A DNA stretch of 51,090 nucleotides from SIG622 sp045600125 (GCA_045600125.1 JAZRXH010000116.1:1-51090), one strand, 5' to 3'; shown: positions 1 through 8,844, counted from the stretch's first letter. Numbers and translations are program-made. The notes: a model not told the origin generated them from the letters alone.

Positions 1-632
1 GCCGAATCGGGTATTTCGGACGGCGGAGTGTAATGAAGCACCGGAAGCGGGTTCATGGCTCTGAATTCATCGTAGGAAAGAGAAGTCTTTCCCGAAAAGA
101 TGATCTTCTTGGAGCATCCGAACCACTCGTTTATGATACCCGAAATCTCCTCGTCACAGCCGGCGTAGGTGAGCAGTCCGAGACCGCCGTTGCGGAGCTT
201 TACGACGATTTTTGTGTCGTCCTCCACCACACTCGCCATTTCATCGAAGGAGCCGGTGTCAACGATGGATATCTCTCCGTTATCCCCCGCCACCGACGCA
301 TACTCGCAGGAAGCGCCGTTGAAAAAGCCTCTGCCGAAGGTACTGCGGTTTTTGAATTCCGAAAGGATATCCGACATTTTGTCGACAGAGAAGCAAGCCT
401 CCGGGTATCTTGGGTTGATGCGGACGCCTCCGGCGTCGTGCGCCGCCTTGATATTGTCCGCAATTTTGGAAAGGAGGGACAGCGGTACGTATTTGTCAAA
501 GGAAATGACGAGATCCACGAGCTTGTTTTCACGGTCGACTCTCGTGGTAAAATCCTTCATTTCCTTCAGAATCGCTTCTTCTTCCCCGGACGGGTCGTAT
601 TTCGAAAATTTCTTTCGGAAGCTCTCGTACAA
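1..632 (-). CDS. polC: DNA polymerase III PolC-type alpha subunit, N-terminal part
   Basis: This is the first 210 codons of the Gram-positive replicative DNA polymerase; the rest lies beyond the window edge. The reading frame is open to position 1 and opens with a stretch reading YESFRKKFSKY. The visible part corresponds to the N-terminal region of PolC, before the OB-fold, exonuclease and polymerase modules, so no catalytic residues can be checked. The start is taken as TTG at 632-630: a TGA lies two codons upstream in frame, and an AGGAGGTGAG ribosome binding site sits just before it. The gene begins 57 bases after ispG, matching the clostridial order dxr-rseP-ispG-polC, and is probably cotranscribed with it. 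The family call rests on this position plus N-terminal sequence similarity. Confidence 0.85.
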   Translation of the reverse strand, partial: MYESFRKKFSKYDPSGEEEAILKEMKDFTTRVDRENKLVDLVISFDKYVPLSLLSKIADNIKAAHDAGGVRINPRYPEACFSVDKMSDILSEFKNRSTFGRGFFNGASCEYASVAGDNGEISIVDTGSFDEMASVVEDDTKIVVKLRNGGLGLLTYAGCDEEISGIINEWFGCSKKIIFSGKTSLSYDEFRAMNPLPVLHYTPPSEIPDS

Positions 633-689
633 AGACCCTCACCTCCTATGTATTATGGTAAATTTTATTGCATTCTGCTTTCTGCAGCA

Positions 690-1748
690 TCAGAGAGCCT
701 CGATCTCCCGAAGCAGTCTTTCCACGACCTGCCCCTCGGGGATCTTCTCCACAGCCTCGCCGTGACGGAAAAGCAGCGCTTCGCCGTTGCCGCCGGCGAC
801 GCCGATATCCGCTTCCCTCGCCTCGCCCGGACCGTTCACGGCACAGCCCATGACCGCCACCGTCACGTCCTTATCGAGATCGTCGAGATGCCTGTGCAGC
901 TCTGCGGCGATGCCGAAAACATCGTAGTTGCACCGGGCGCAGGTGGGGCAGGAAATGATATTGACTCCCCTTTTCAGTCCGATGCTGCGCAGAAGATCTC
1001 TTGCGGCGTATACCTCCCGCACCGGGTCCTCGGTAAGCGAGACACGGACGGTGTCGCCGATACCGTCGCAGAGAAGCGAACCGATGGCACAGCCGGACTT
1101 GATAAGGCCGAACCGCTCGGTGCCCGCCTCGGTAAGGCCGAGGTGGAGAGGATAGTCACAGCGCTCGGCAAACAGCCGGTTGGCGGCGATGGTGTCGGGA
1201 ACGCTGGAGGTCTTTATCGAAACCACGGTGTCGTAAAAATCAAACTTTTCAAGAAGCGAAAGGTGGTACATGGCGCTTTCCACCAGAGCCTCCGGCTTTG
1301 GCGAGCCGTATTTTGCAAGGATATGCTTTTCAAGCGAGCCGGCGTTCACGCCGATGCGGATCGGCACGCCCTTTGCCTTGCAGACGTCGACCACGGCTTT
1401 GACGTTCTCGTCGCTGCCGATGTTGCCGGGATTGATGCGCACCTTGTCGATACCGTATTCCACGCTCTTCACGGCGAGCTTGTAGTTGAAGTGGATGTCC
1501 GCCACAAGCGGCACGTCGGTGTGCTCCTTGAGGTACGGGATGCTTTCGCAGGACGCCTCGTCCGGCACGGAAAAGCGGACGATGTCACAGCCTGCATTTC
1601 TCAGCTCCTGTATCTGCGTGAGAGTCGCCTCTCTGTCGCTCGTTTTCGTGCAGGTCATGGACTGAATGGAGATCTCCGCATCGCCGCCCACGGCAACAGA
1701 GCCTATCTGCACCTTTCTCGCTTTTCTTCTGTTTTCTCTCTTATCCAT
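690..1748 (-). CDS. ispG: 4-hydroxy-3-methylbut-2-enyl diphosphate synthase (flavodoxin-type) IspG
   Basis: IspG (GcpE) converts methylerythritol 2,4-cyclodiphosphate to HMBDP, the next-to-last step of the MEP isoprenoid pathway, using a [4Fe-4S] cluster. The 352-residue length fits the short bacterial form. Seen in the sequence: an N-terminal TIM-barrel-like part starting with VQIGSVAVGG, then the cluster cysteines at about 267, 270 (SCPTC) and 302 (MGCAVNGPGE), with the conserved Glu at about 309. It lies between rseP (79 bases upstream) and polC. The dxr gene of the same pathway is two genes upstream, so this operon supplies two MEP steps. No clear Shine-Dalgarno precedes the ATG at 1748, so translation may depend on coupling. 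Confidence 0.96.
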   Translation of the reverse strand: MDKRENRRKARKVQIGSVAVGGDAEISIQSMTCTKTSDREATLTQIQELRNAGCDIVRFSVPDEASCESIPYLKEHTDVPLVADIHFNYKLAVKSVEYGIDKVRINPGNIGSDENVKAVVDVCKAKGVPIRIGVNAGSLEKHILAKYGSPKPEALVESAMYHLSLLEKFDFYDTVVSIKTSSVPDTIAANRLFAERCDYPLHLGLTEAGTERFGLIKSGCAIGSLLCDGIGDTVRVSLTEDPVREVYAARDLLRSIGLKRGVNIISCPTCARCNYDVFGIAAELHRHLDDLDKDVTVAVMGCAVNGPGEAREADIGVAGGNGEALLFRHGEAVEKIPEGQVVERLLREIEAL

Positions 1749-1827
1749 AATGTTATGACCGCAGCCTTCGCAAGAAGCAAAGGCTTCCTTATTTCAAAAT
1801 CAAGATTATACCGCCGCTTTTCGCTTT

Positions 1828-2910
1828 TCAGCCGGTGATGATGCGAACGATATCGTTATAGGTGACCACCGCCATAAAAAGCAGCAGCAGCGCCATGCCC
1901 GCCAGATGCACGAGCCCCTCGAATTCCGGCTTCACCGGCTTTCCCCGCAAGGCTTCGACGAGGAGGAAGAAAATCCGTCCGCCGTCCAGCGCCGGGAAAG
2001 GAAGCAGGTTCATGATGCCGAGATTGACCGAGATGAGCATGAACATATAAATCAGCGCTTCTGCCCCATAGGAGGCGGTCTCACTGACCGAATCCACGAT
2101 GCCAACGGGTCCCGATACGGCGGCAAGACCGTACCTTCCGCTGAGTGTGTCAAAGAGCGATTCGTAGATCATCCGCATGGCGGAAAACGACTGCGAAAAA
2201 GCATTCGTGACGACCGTCAGCGGCGTTTTTTCAACGATTCCGGTATAGAGGAAGGACGAGTCGCCGAAAACGAGTCCGTCCGACACGTAGGTGGGAAAGA
2301 CAAGATCCTCCAGCACCGTTTTTTTGCCGTCCCGAAGCACCGTCACGTCGGTAGGTTCCTCCCCTACCCGCATGATCTCGAAGGAAAGATCGTCATAGCA
2401 GCAGATCCTCTCCTTGCCGACCTTCAGGATCTTATCGCCGCATAAAAATCCGTGGCCGTAGGTTTCGGCGTCGCAGCTCCGGTAGTAGGTGCTGTCCTCT
2501 TCATTATAGAACACGAAGGAATCCACCGTGGTATTCCGGAAGAAGGGCATCCGGCAGACGAGGACGGCGGCGAGGATAAAGCCGAAAAGGATGTTGGTGA
2601 GCCCTCCGGCGGCAAGCACGCAGAGTCTTTGCCACTTGGGCTTATTGCAGAGCGCTCTGGAAGCGTCGTCGTTTTCCTCAAGCCCGTTCTCCCCCATCAT
2701 CGCAACGTAGCCGCCGATGGGCAAAAGGCGAAGAGAAAACTTCACGCCGCTCTTTTTGGATGTTTTCGAGAACAGCGCCGGTCCCATGCCGATGCTGAAT
2801 TCGTGGATCCCCACGCCGAAGGCTCTCGCCGTGAGGAAATGTCCCAGCTCGTGAACGAGGATGAACAAGCCGAAGACAAGAATGACAAGAATTACGATGA
2901 GTACAGTCAA
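1828..2910 (-). CDS. rseP: RIP metalloprotease RseP/RasP (site-2 protease)
   Basis: Membrane-embedded zinc protease that cleaves anti-sigma factors and other substrates within the membrane. Seen: the metal-binding HELGH at residues 20-24 in the first hydrophobic segment, GGYVAMMGE at about 66-74, a PDZ-like central part at about 130-225, and the third metal ligand in NLLPFPALDGG at 301-311, followed by another membrane segment. The length of 360 is usual. The start is TTG at 2910, chosen because GGAGG lies 7 bases upstream and the membrane segment with HELGH begins immediately. The gene sits between dxr and ispG, as in many Firmicutes, where it is part of the lipid and isoprenoid operon. Confidence 0.95.
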   Translation of the reverse strand: MTVLIVILVILVFGLFILVHELGHFLTARAFGVGIHEFSIGMGPALFSKTSKKSGVKFSLRLLPIGGYVAMMGENGLEENDDASRALCNKPKWQRLCVLAAGGLTNILFGFILAAVLVCRMPFFRNTTVDSFVFYNEEDSTYYRSCDAETYGHGFLCGDKILKVGKERICCYDDLSFEIMRVGEEPTDVTVLRDGKKTVLEDLVFPTYVSDGLVFGDSSFLYTGIVEKTPLTVVTNAFSQSFSAMRMIYESLFDTLSGRYGLAAVSGPVGIVDSVSETASYGAEALIYMFMLISVNLGIMNLLPFPALDGGRIFFLLVEALRGKPVKPEFEGLVHLAGMALLLLFMAVVTYNDIVRIITG

Positions 2911-3018
2911 TGAAAAACCTCCGAAAATACGGAAAAATGCCGATTTTACATCAAAACGGCTCTTTTCCGGATCACAGTATCAGTATAAGCCGATTCATGG
3001 GGATAATATGCAGTGCGC

Positions 3019-4164
3019 TCACGCTTTTTCAAGAACAATTTTCCTCGAAAGAGCGTCCGCCTCGAGAATTTGTTCAAGGGTCAGCTCGCCGCTGTGGGGC
3101 TTGATCTCTCCCATGGCGTACTCGATAAGATCGAATATCCCGGTAAAGCGGATCTTTCCGTCGAGGAAAAGCTGTACGCAGGCTTCGTTGGCGCCGTTGA
3201 AAACGCAGGGGTATATGCCGCCGAGTCGAAGGGCTCTCCGTGCCGTCTCCACCGACGGGAAGGCTTCGCTGTCCACACGGGAAAAGGTGAGCGAGGCGGC
3301 CTCGGAAAGGTCGAGGGGCTTTGTGAGTCCCGTCTTTTTTTCGGGATAGGTCAGCGCATACTGGATGCAGAGCCGCATATCCGGCACGGCAAGCTGTGCC
3401 ATGACCGAGCCGTCCACAAAGCTTGCCATGGAATGGACGATGCTCTGCCGGTGGACGAGAACGTCGATGCGGTCCTCGGGAAGTCCGAATAGGCGGTTCG
3501 CTTCGATGAGCTCAAGTCCCTTATTGACAAGACTGGAGGAATCCACCGTGATTTTTCTGCCCATGCTCCAGTTCGGATGGGTCAGCGCTTCCTTCACACC
3601 CACGTTTTCGAGCTGTGCTCTCGTTCTGCCGAAGAGCGAGCCGCCGGAAGCGGTGAGGATGAGCTTCGATATCTCTTCTTTTTTTCTTCCGGCAATGCAC
3701 TGATGGATGGCGCAGTGCTCGCTGTCCACCGGAAGGAGCCTTACCTTGTATTCGTCAAGAAGCCGGTTTACGATCTCTCCGGCGGCGACGAGGGTCTCCT
3801 TGTTGGCAAGAGCGATGTCCTTTTTTGCCTTTATGGCGGCGACGGTAGGCATAAGCCCCGCAAAACCGGTGATGGCATTGAGGACGCAGGGAGCGTCGGT
3901 AAGGGTACAGAGTTCTTCGGAGGCGTGAGTTCCCGATAGAATTCTGGTATCGGTATCCGCCGTCCGTATCTTCAGCTCGGACGCCGCCTCTTCCGATGCC
4001 ACGGCACAGAAGCGGGGCCTATATTTGCGGATCTGTGCTTCCAATATATCGACTCTCGATCCTGCCGATATGCCGTCCACCCGGATGCCGAGGTGCTCGC
4101 ACACCTCAAGAGCCTGGGTACCGATGGAACCGGTAGAACCGAGGATACAAACCTTTTCGAACAT
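3019..4164 (-). CDS. dxr: 1-deoxy-D-xylulose-5-phosphate reductoisomerase
   Basis: Dxr converts DXP to MEP with NADPH, the first committed step of the MEP pathway. Seen: the NADPH-binding GSTGSIG at residues 9-15, NKETLVAAGE at about 121-130, and the metal-binding DSEH at 147-150, within a protein of 381 residues, the usual length. Downstream are rseP and ispG, upstream cdsA. The ribosome binding region is unusual: an 11-base unit containing GGAG occurs three times in tandem just before the ATG (described separately). Confidence 0.97.
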   Translation of the reverse strand: MFEKVCILGSTGSIGTQALEVCEHLGIRVDGISAGSRVDILEAQIRKYRPRFCAVASEEAASELKIRTADTDTRILSGTHASEELCTLTDAPCVLNAITGFAGLMPTVAAIKAKKDIALANKETLVAAGEIVNRLLDEYKVRLLPVDSEHCAIHQCIAGRKKEEISKLILTASGGSLFGRTRAQLENVGVKEALTHPNWSMGRKITVDSSSLVNKGLELIEANRLFGLPEDRIDVLVHRQSIVHSMASFVDGSVMAQLAVPDMRLCIQYALTYPEKKTGLTKPLDLSEAASLTFSRVDSEAFPSVETARRALRLGGIYPCVFNGANEACVQLFLDGKIRFTGIFDLIEYAMGEIKPHSGELTLEQILEADALSRKIVLEKA

Positions 4165-4166
4165 AT

Positions 4167-4199
4167 CTTTCTCCTTTCTTTCTCCTTTCTTTCTCCTTT
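4167..4199 (-). repeat. Triplicated Shine-Dalgarno repeat upstream of dxr
   Basis: Three perfect head-to-tail copies of the 11-base unit AAAGGAGAAAG (minus-strand sense) end two bases before the dxr ATG at 4164. Each copy contains a GGAG core; the nearest core is 6 bases from the ATG, the others about 17 and 28 bases away. Only the first has ideal spacing. The array could act as a standby ribosome site or vary in copy number by slippage; that is inference. Confidence 0.85.
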
Positions 4200-4301
4200 A
4201 CACGGGGCGGCATGCTTCTTTCTTTCGGAAAGCCGCCGAAGCTTCACTAAAAGACAACGCCGAACACACAAGAAGTGCTGTCCGGCGCATGATCCGAGAT
4301 A

Positions 4302-5108
4302 TCAGACGGTAAACAATCCGAGAAGATAGGACGCCGCAAGCAGGATCGGTGCGACCGTCAGGGTGCTGTCAAATCTGTCCAGAACGCCTCCGTGTCCCGG
4401 GAAAATATAGCCGAAATCCTTGACTCCGTAGCTTCTCTTGAAGGCAGACATGACAAGATCGCCGATCTGCGATACCACCGAGGCGGCAAGACCGAGAAGA
4501 CAGAACACCGGGATGCTGAGTCCTGAAATACCCTGACACTTGTTATAAACAAAGGCGAAGACCGCAAAGGCAATCATATCGGCAGCGACCCCGCCGATGG
4601 CTCCCTCTACCGTCTTTTTGGGGCTGATCTTCGGGATGAGCTTGTGCTTTCCGAACCTTGAGCCGACAAAGTAAGCGGCGATATCGCTGCACCATGCGGC
4701 GATGAAAATGAGAAGGAAAGCAAGACCGTACTTCTCCCGGAAAATCGCAATACAACTGAGGCTGAAGGAGGAGAACAGAACGCCCATAAAGCAGGCGCCC
4801 ACATCGTTGGTCCTTATTCTTCCGTCGTACAAAACGACGATGGTCATGGAATAAAAGCAAAGCACCACCGAAAGGTAGAAAAAGAGTTCCTCCCTTATGG
4901 AAATAAGGAACGGAGCCGCTGCGGAAAAAAGAATCATAATGACCGAAACGAACCACTTTTTGTGGCACCCGCAGCAGTGTGCGATCTCATACGCCGCAAC
5001 GCCGCAAACGGCGGCTATGATGATGCGGAACACAAGATCGTTTGTCAGAAAGACGACGGGGAAAAAGATACACAGTCCCACGATCGATGTTATGATGCGC
5101 TGTTTCAA
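4302..5108 (-). CDS. cdsA: Phosphatidate cytidylyltransferase
   Basis: CdsA makes CDP-diacylglycerol from phosphatidic acid and CTP at the membrane, the branch point for phospholipid synthesis. The 268-residue protein is mostly hydrophobic with about seven to eight membrane segments and ends with the family signature near residues 220-250, including SAFKRSYGVKDFG, FPGHGGVLDRFD and a final hydrophobic segment. The start is TTG at 5108, preceded by an AGGGGAG ribosome binding site. It follows uppS by 66 bases and precedes dxr. Its product is the substrate of the phosphatidylserine synthase encoded at 8980-9615 in this window. Confidence 0.95.
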   Translation of the reverse strand: MKQRIITSIVGLCIFFPVVFLTNDLVFRIIIAAVCGVAAYEIAHCCGCHKKWFVSVIMILFSAAAPFLISIREELFFYLSVVLCFYSMTIVVLYDGRIRTNDVGACFMGVLFSSFSLSCIAIFREKYGLAFLLIFIAAWCSDIAAYFVGSRFGKHKLIPKISPKKTVEGAIGGVAADMIAFAVFAFVYNKCQGISGLSIPVFCLLGLAASVVSQIGDLVMSAFKRSYGVKDFGYIFPGHGGVLDRFDSTLTVAPILLAASYLLGLFTV

Positions 5109-5174
5109 GCTCTCCCCTGCCTTTTTCCTACTCTCACGTGCTTATTTCCGGAAGAGGTGAGATGCGGCAGACTC

Positions 5175-5909
5175 TCAGACGACGCCGCCGAATCTTCGCT
5201 CCTTGCTTCCGTAGCTTGCGATGATTTTTTTGATCTCTTCAATGGTAAAGTCCGGCCAGAGCGTTCTTGTGAACCAAAGCTCGGAATAGGCGCTCTGCCA
5301 CATCAGAAAATTGGAGATGCGCACGTCCCCGCCGGTGCGGATGATAAGATCCGGGTCGGGACGCTCGTGGGTATAGATCGCCGAAGAAATATCCTCCTCG
5401 GTAATCTCGGTTTTCCCGCCCTTGATAAGGCTGTTTACGGCGTGGCAGATCTCCGCTCTGCCCCCGTAATTCAGCGCCACATAGAGAATATACTCGGAGT
5501 CGGGATTCCTGCTTTCCAGCTCCCGCATTCCCTCGGCGGTCTTACCGGTAAAGATCGACTCGTCGCCGATGAACACGATCCGGTAGCGTCTGTCCTCGGT
5601 GTTGAGACGGTCGATGATGTACTCGTCCATGAGCTTCATGAGAGCATCGACCTCCTCTTTCGGTCTTTTCCAGTTCTCGGTAGAAAAGGCATAAACGGTG
5701 ATGGTCTTGATGCCCATAAGGAAACAGTCCTCGACGAGCTTCTTGAAGACCTTGGCGCCTTCTGCGTGCCCCGCTGACCGCGCAAGTCCCCTCTTTTTCG
5801 CCCAGCGGCCGTTGCCGTCCATGATAAAGGCGATGTGGGAGGGGAGCTTCGTGATCTCAGGCTCGCTTTTTTTCAGACGCAGATCGGATAAAAACTCTTT
5901 CAGTTTCAT
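5175..5909 (-). CDS. uppS: Isoprenyl transferase / undecaprenyl diphosphate synthase
   Basis: UppS condenses isopentenyl diphosphate units onto farnesyl diphosphate to give the C55 lipid carrier of cell wall synthesis. Seen: the catalytic motif HIAFIMDGNGRWAKKRG with Asp at about residue 31, the YAFSTENWKRP block, and the C-terminal RTGGDVRISNFLMWQSAYSE region. The ATG at 5909 (244 residues) is preferred over an upstream in-frame start at 5966, because the latter would overlap the end of frr and add residues not typical of the family. It lies 16 bases after frr, and its poor ribosome binding site suggests translational coupling. Confidence 0.95.
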   Translation of the reverse strand: MKLKEFLSDLRLKKSEPEITKLPSHIAFIMDGNGRWAKKRGLARSAGHAEGAKVFKKLVEDCFLMGIKTITVYAFSTENWKRPKEEVDALMKLMDEYIIDRLNTEDRRYRIVFIGDESIFTGKTAEGMRELESRNPDSEYILYVALNYGGRAEICHAVNSLIKGGKTEITEEDISSAIYTHERPDPDLIIRTGGDVRISNFLMWQSAYSELWFTRTLWPDFTIEEIKKIIASYGSKERRFGGVV

Positions 5910-5925
5910 GAGAAGGACCGAGCTG

Positions 5926-6480
5926 TCAGAGGGACATGATTTCTTTCTTCTTGGCAGCCGCCACATCGTCAGCCTTCTTGATATACTTATCGGTGAGTTC
6001 CTGAACGGTCTTTTCGGAAGCCTTCTGCTCGTCCTCGGTCATTTCGCCGTTCTTCTTCATGTCCTTGCACTTGTCGTTGGCGTCACGGCGGATGTTGCGG
6101 AGAGCCACCTTGGTTTCCTCGGCACGCTTGTCAACGCCCTTGGCGAGCTCTTTTCTTCTTTCCTCGGTGGGGATCGGGAACGCAAGGCGGATGACCTTAC
6201 CGTCGTTTGCGGGGTTCAGACCGAGGTCGGAGACCAGAATGGCCTTTTCGATATCCTTGAGGATCTTGGTGTCCCAGGGGCTTATTACGAGGGTTCTGGG
6301 GTCGGGCATGGTGATGCTGCCGAGCTGGTTTATAGCGGTGGGAGTACCGTAGTAGTCCACGGTGATGCGGTCGAGAACGGCGGCGTTTGCCTGACCGGCA
6401 CGAACGGCCTTCAGTTCTGTTTCAAAGGATGCGATGGTCTTTGTCATCTTGACTTCAAAATCCTTCACGTCGAGTTTCAT
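5926..6480 (-). CDS. frr: Ribosome recycling factor
   Basis: RRF splits post-termination ribosomes together with EF-G. The 184-residue length is standard. Seen: typical blocks such as ELKAVRAGQANAAVLDRI near the N terminus, YYGTPTAINQLGSI around residue 44, and the Arg-rich ALRNIRRDAND segment in the second half of the long three-helix bundle. A GGAGGTA ribosome binding site precedes the ATG at 6480. It follows pyrH and precedes uppS, the common bacterial arrangement. Confidence 0.97.
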   Translation of the reverse strand: MKLDVKDFEVKMTKTIASFETELKAVRAGQANAAVLDRITVDYYGTPTAINQLGSITMPDPRTLVISPWDTKILKDIEKAILVSDLGLNPANDGKVIRLAFPIPTEERRKELAKGVDKRAEETKVALRNIRRDANDKCKDMKKNGEMTEDEQKASEKTVQELTDKYIKKADDVAAAKKKEIMSL

Positions 6481-6555
6481 GGTAATACCTCCGAAAAATA
6501 TAATTTATCTTTGATAATAGAGCCGATGTTATACTGATCTGTTGCGGTGAGCTTC

Positions 6556-7266
6556 TCAGCCCTCGATGAGAGTGCCGAGCTTTTCGCCGCCGCACACACG
6601 GACGATGCTGTTTTCCTCTTTCAGACCGAAGCAGACAAGGGGCATCTTGTTTTCCAGCCCCATGACCGCCGCCGTGATGTCGATGGCTTGGAGATTCTTC
6701 TCAATGATCTCGGTATAGGTGAGGGTATCCAGCTTCTTTGCATCGGGGTTTTTGCCGGGGTCCTTATCGTAGATACCGTCGATATTCTTGGCAAAGAGAG
6801 CGGCGTCGCATTCCAGCTCGCAGGCTCTGAGGATGGCTGCCGTATCGGTGGAGAAATAGGGATTGCCCGAGCCTCCGGCGATGATGGCAACTTTTCCGGC
6901 TTTCATCCCTTCGATCGCCTTTTCATTGGTATAATACTCTGCGACCTTTTCCATGGGGAAAGCGGAATAGACAACGGCGTCGACGCCCGCATTCTCAAGT
7001 CCCGTCCTGAAGGCGAGAGAATTGATTACGGTCGCCAGCATTCCCATGGCGTCCGAGCGGCTTCTCGTGACCTGAACGCCCTTCTTGCCTCTCCAGATGT
7101 TGCCGCCGCCGATGACGATGGCAACCTGCGTTCCCTTCTCGCAAAGGACTTTTATCTGCTTTGCGACAAGGTCGATAAAATCAAAATCGAGGATCCCTTC
7201 CGCTCTGTCCGCCGGGGCAAATGCCTCACCGGAAAGCTTGAGAAGGACTCTTGTATACTTTGGCAT
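6556..7266 (-). CDS. pyrH: UMP kinase
   Basis: PyrH phosphorylates UMP to UDP for pyrimidine nucleotide synthesis. The amino acid kinase fold is visible in VLLKLSGEAF near the N terminus, VIGGGNIWRG, GMLATVINS, and NPYFSTDTAAILRA for nucleotide binding. The ATG at 7266 (236 residues) is chosen because AAAGGA lies 9 bases upstream and the family usually starts directly before this beta strand. A longer frame back to 7347 would add a non-homologous tail. It heads the pyrH-frr-uppS operon; the usual rpsB-tsf pair is not upstream here. A perfect 8-base-pair hairpin directly precedes the ribosome binding site. Confidence 0.96.
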   Translation of the reverse strand: MPKYTRVLLKLSGEAFAPADRAEGILDFDFIDLVAKQIKVLCEKGTQVAIVIGGGNIWRGKKGVQVTRSRSDAMGMLATVINSLAFRTGLENAGVDAVVYSAFPMEKVAEYYTNEKAIEGMKAGKVAIIAGGSGNPYFSTDTAAILRACELECDAALFAKNIDGIYDKDPGKNPDAKKLDTLTYTEIIEKNLQAIDITAAVMGLENKMPLVCFGLKEENSIVRVCGGEKLGTLIEG

Positions 7267-7282
7267 GGTCATCATTCCTTTC

Positions 7283-7303
7283 TTCCGATTTTCCGAATCG
7301 GAA
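7283..7303 (-). promoter_or_regulatory. Leader hairpin abutting the pyrH ribosome binding site
   Basis: TTCCGATT at 7283-7290 and AATCGGAA at 7296-7303 form a perfect 8-base-pair stem with a 5-base loop. In the minus-strand transcript it ends one base before the AAAGGA of pyrH. There is no following U tract, so it is not a terminator. It may affect translation or mRNA stability; no known riboswitch class is recognised. Confidence 0.5.
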
Positions 7304-7443
7304 CAGAAAAATGCGGATACCGGCGCACCCTCCTTCGGACTGCACACTACGGTATTCTGGGATATTGTACCACAAGCCGAGTGGGATTTCTATCATTAAA
7401 TTGTTAAATTACAAATTTACGCAAATCTTACACGGCAAAGCAG

Positions 7444-8388
7444 TCAGACCTCAGAGTAATTCTCCATAAAGCTCCTGACCTCGGCATCAAAGGGAATAGA
7501 TGGAGCCGCTCCGTTTTTCGAGCAGACAAGACCGCCGACGGCGCAGGCGTATTTTGCCGCCTCCAGAATATTCCGTCCGTTCCGCAGGTATTCGAGGGTC
7601 AGCGCCGCCGTAAAGGCGTCCCCTGCCGCCGTGGTATCCACGGCATCGACCATATAGGAATCCACGAAATTCGAGTAGACTCCGTCGTAGATAAAGCAGC
7701 CTCTGTCCCCGAGCTTTAAGACGATGTACTTTGCATCGACGACCTTGCGAAGCGCTATGGCGGCGTCAAGGCAGCTCGTAAAGGCGCCCGGACGAATGCC
7801 GGTGAAGATCTCGGTCTCGGACTCGTTGGGACTGAAAATCTCAAGATGTCCGAGCCGTGAAAGGTCAAGTTCCTTCCTTGCGGGACCGGCATCGAGAACC
7901 ACCGGGATATCCCGGTCATTGCTGTACTTCACCGCCTCGCAGACCCGGTCGTAGCTGATTTCCAGCTGCATGATGAGGGCGCCCGGATAGGTGAGGATCG
8001 CTTCCTCCGCATCCTCCCGGGACAGGTGCATATTGGCGCCGGGATACACGATGATGCGGTTGTCTCCGCTGTCATCGACGAGGATCGAGGCGAGTCCCGT
8101 GGCATACTGCTTATCAAGATGGACATGCCGGAGACTTATTCCCTCGGAGCGGTAAAAATCACAGAGCTTTTTTCCGTAATCGTCGTTGCCGAGCCGAGCG
8201 CAGAAATGGCTGTCCGCACCGAGACGGGCGGCGGCAAGAACGGTATTGGCTCCCTTTCCGCCGGGAACGAGCATATAGTTTTTTTCGGTGGTCAGCGTCT
8301 CCCCCGCTTCCGGAATCCTTTCGGTATTCGACACGAAATCCATGTTTGCGCTTCCGATGACCAGTATTCTTTTTTTCAATTCATCCAC
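7444..8388 (-). CDS. PfkB-family carbohydrate kinase, ribokinase-like
   Basis: A 314-residue cytoplasmic sugar kinase of the ribokinase/PfkB family, most like RbsK (D-ribose to ribose 5-phosphate). Seen: the N-terminal VIGSANMDF, the substrate-binding PGGKGANTVLAAARLGA at about 42-58, and the C-terminal signature DTTAAGDAF at 251-259, whose Asp257 is the expected catalytic base. The substrate cannot be fixed from sequence, and no ribose transporter or regulator adjoins it. The start is GTG at 8388, with a weak ribosome binding site. A clear minus-strand promoter lies upstream at 8417-8445, so it is probably transcribed on its own, possibly reading into pyrH, since no terminator is seen between them. 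Confidence 0.88.
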   Translation of the reverse strand: MDELKKRILVIGSANMDFVSNTERIPEAGETLTTEKNYMLVPGGKGANTVLAAARLGADSHFCARLGNDDYGKKLCDFYRSEGISLRHVHLDKQYATGLASILVDDSGDNRIIVYPGANMHLSREDAEEAILTYPGALIMQLEISYDRVCEAVKYSNDRDIPVVLDAGPARKELDLSRLGHLEIFSPNESETEIFTGIRPGAFTSCLDAAIALRKVVDAKYIVLKLGDRGCFIYDGVYSNFVDSYMVDAVDTTAAGDAFTAALTLEYLRNGRNILEAAKYACAVGGLVCSKNGAAPSIPFDAEVRSFMENYSEV

Positions 8389-8416
8389 CGCTTTCTTTGC
8401 AATCTCTTACTTCTTG

Positions 8417-8445
8417 ATTATACATTATAGCATCGGGATTGTCAA
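8417..8445 (-). promoter_or_regulatory. Sigma-A promoter for the ribokinase-like gene
   Basis: Minus strand: TTGACA at 8445-8440, a 17-base spacer, TATAAT at 8422-8417, both perfect consensus. The leader to the GTG at 8388 is about 22 bases. Confidence 0.85.
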
Positions 8446-8471
8446 TGCTTTTTTTGGCAGCAGGCAAAACA

Positions 8472-8502
8472 AAAAGCGGAGCCCCCGCACGAGCGCTCCG
8501 CT
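8472..8502 (-). terminator. Rho-independent terminator of yerC
   Basis: Inverted repeat AGCGGAGC (8475-8482) and GCTCCGCT (8495-8502); in the minus-strand transcript it is followed by UUUUGUUUU. It lies 10 bases after the yerC stop codon. Confidence 0.85.
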
Positions 8503-8512
8503 GCCGTTTGCA

Positions 8513-8809
8513 CTATTTCTTTTCGCCGCTTTTCCCGAGCCGGTCGATGACCGTCTTGTAGCCGCCGGCTCCGTACATCAGGCACTTGTTGACACGGCTG
8601 ATGGTCGCCGAGCTGGCGCCGGTATTTTCCGCCACCTCACGGAACACTTTTTTATCCGAAAGCTCCCGTGCGACCTCAAGGCGCTGCGCCATATCCTGCA
8701 GTTCCTTAATGGTACAGATGTCTTCAAAAAAGGAGGCGAATTCTTCTGTGGTTTTCAGCGTCTTCAGCGCTTCAAACAGATTGTCGATATATTCCGAGCT
8801 GATTTGCAT
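8513..8809 (-). CDS. yerC: YerC/YecD family TrpR-related protein
   Basis: A 98-residue DNA-binding protein of the TrpR-like YerC/YecD family. Seen: an N-terminal helical part (DNLFEALKTLKTTEEFASFF), then a helix-turn-helix with QRLEVARELSDKKVFREVAE and a recognition helix in TGASSATISRVNKCL. The length is typical. Known: family members are small transcription factors in Firmicutes whose regulons are mostly undefined; there is no evidence that this one senses tryptophan. It has its own promoter, a short leader with an attenuator-like hairpin, and a terminator, so it is monocistronic. Confidence 0.9.
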   Translation of the reverse strand: MQISSEYIDNLFEALKTLKTTEEFASFFEDICTIKELQDMAQRLEVARELSDKKVFREVAENTGASSATISRVNKCLMYGAGGYKTVIDRLGKSGEKK

Positions 8810-8844
8810 AAACGTGTCATTCCCTTCCTCTTGCTCCTATGCCG

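Noticed and set aside
33..1838. A 601-codon plus-strand frame opposite polC and ispG
   Set aside because: It crosses two clear minus-strand housekeeping genes, with no ribosome binding site or family match.
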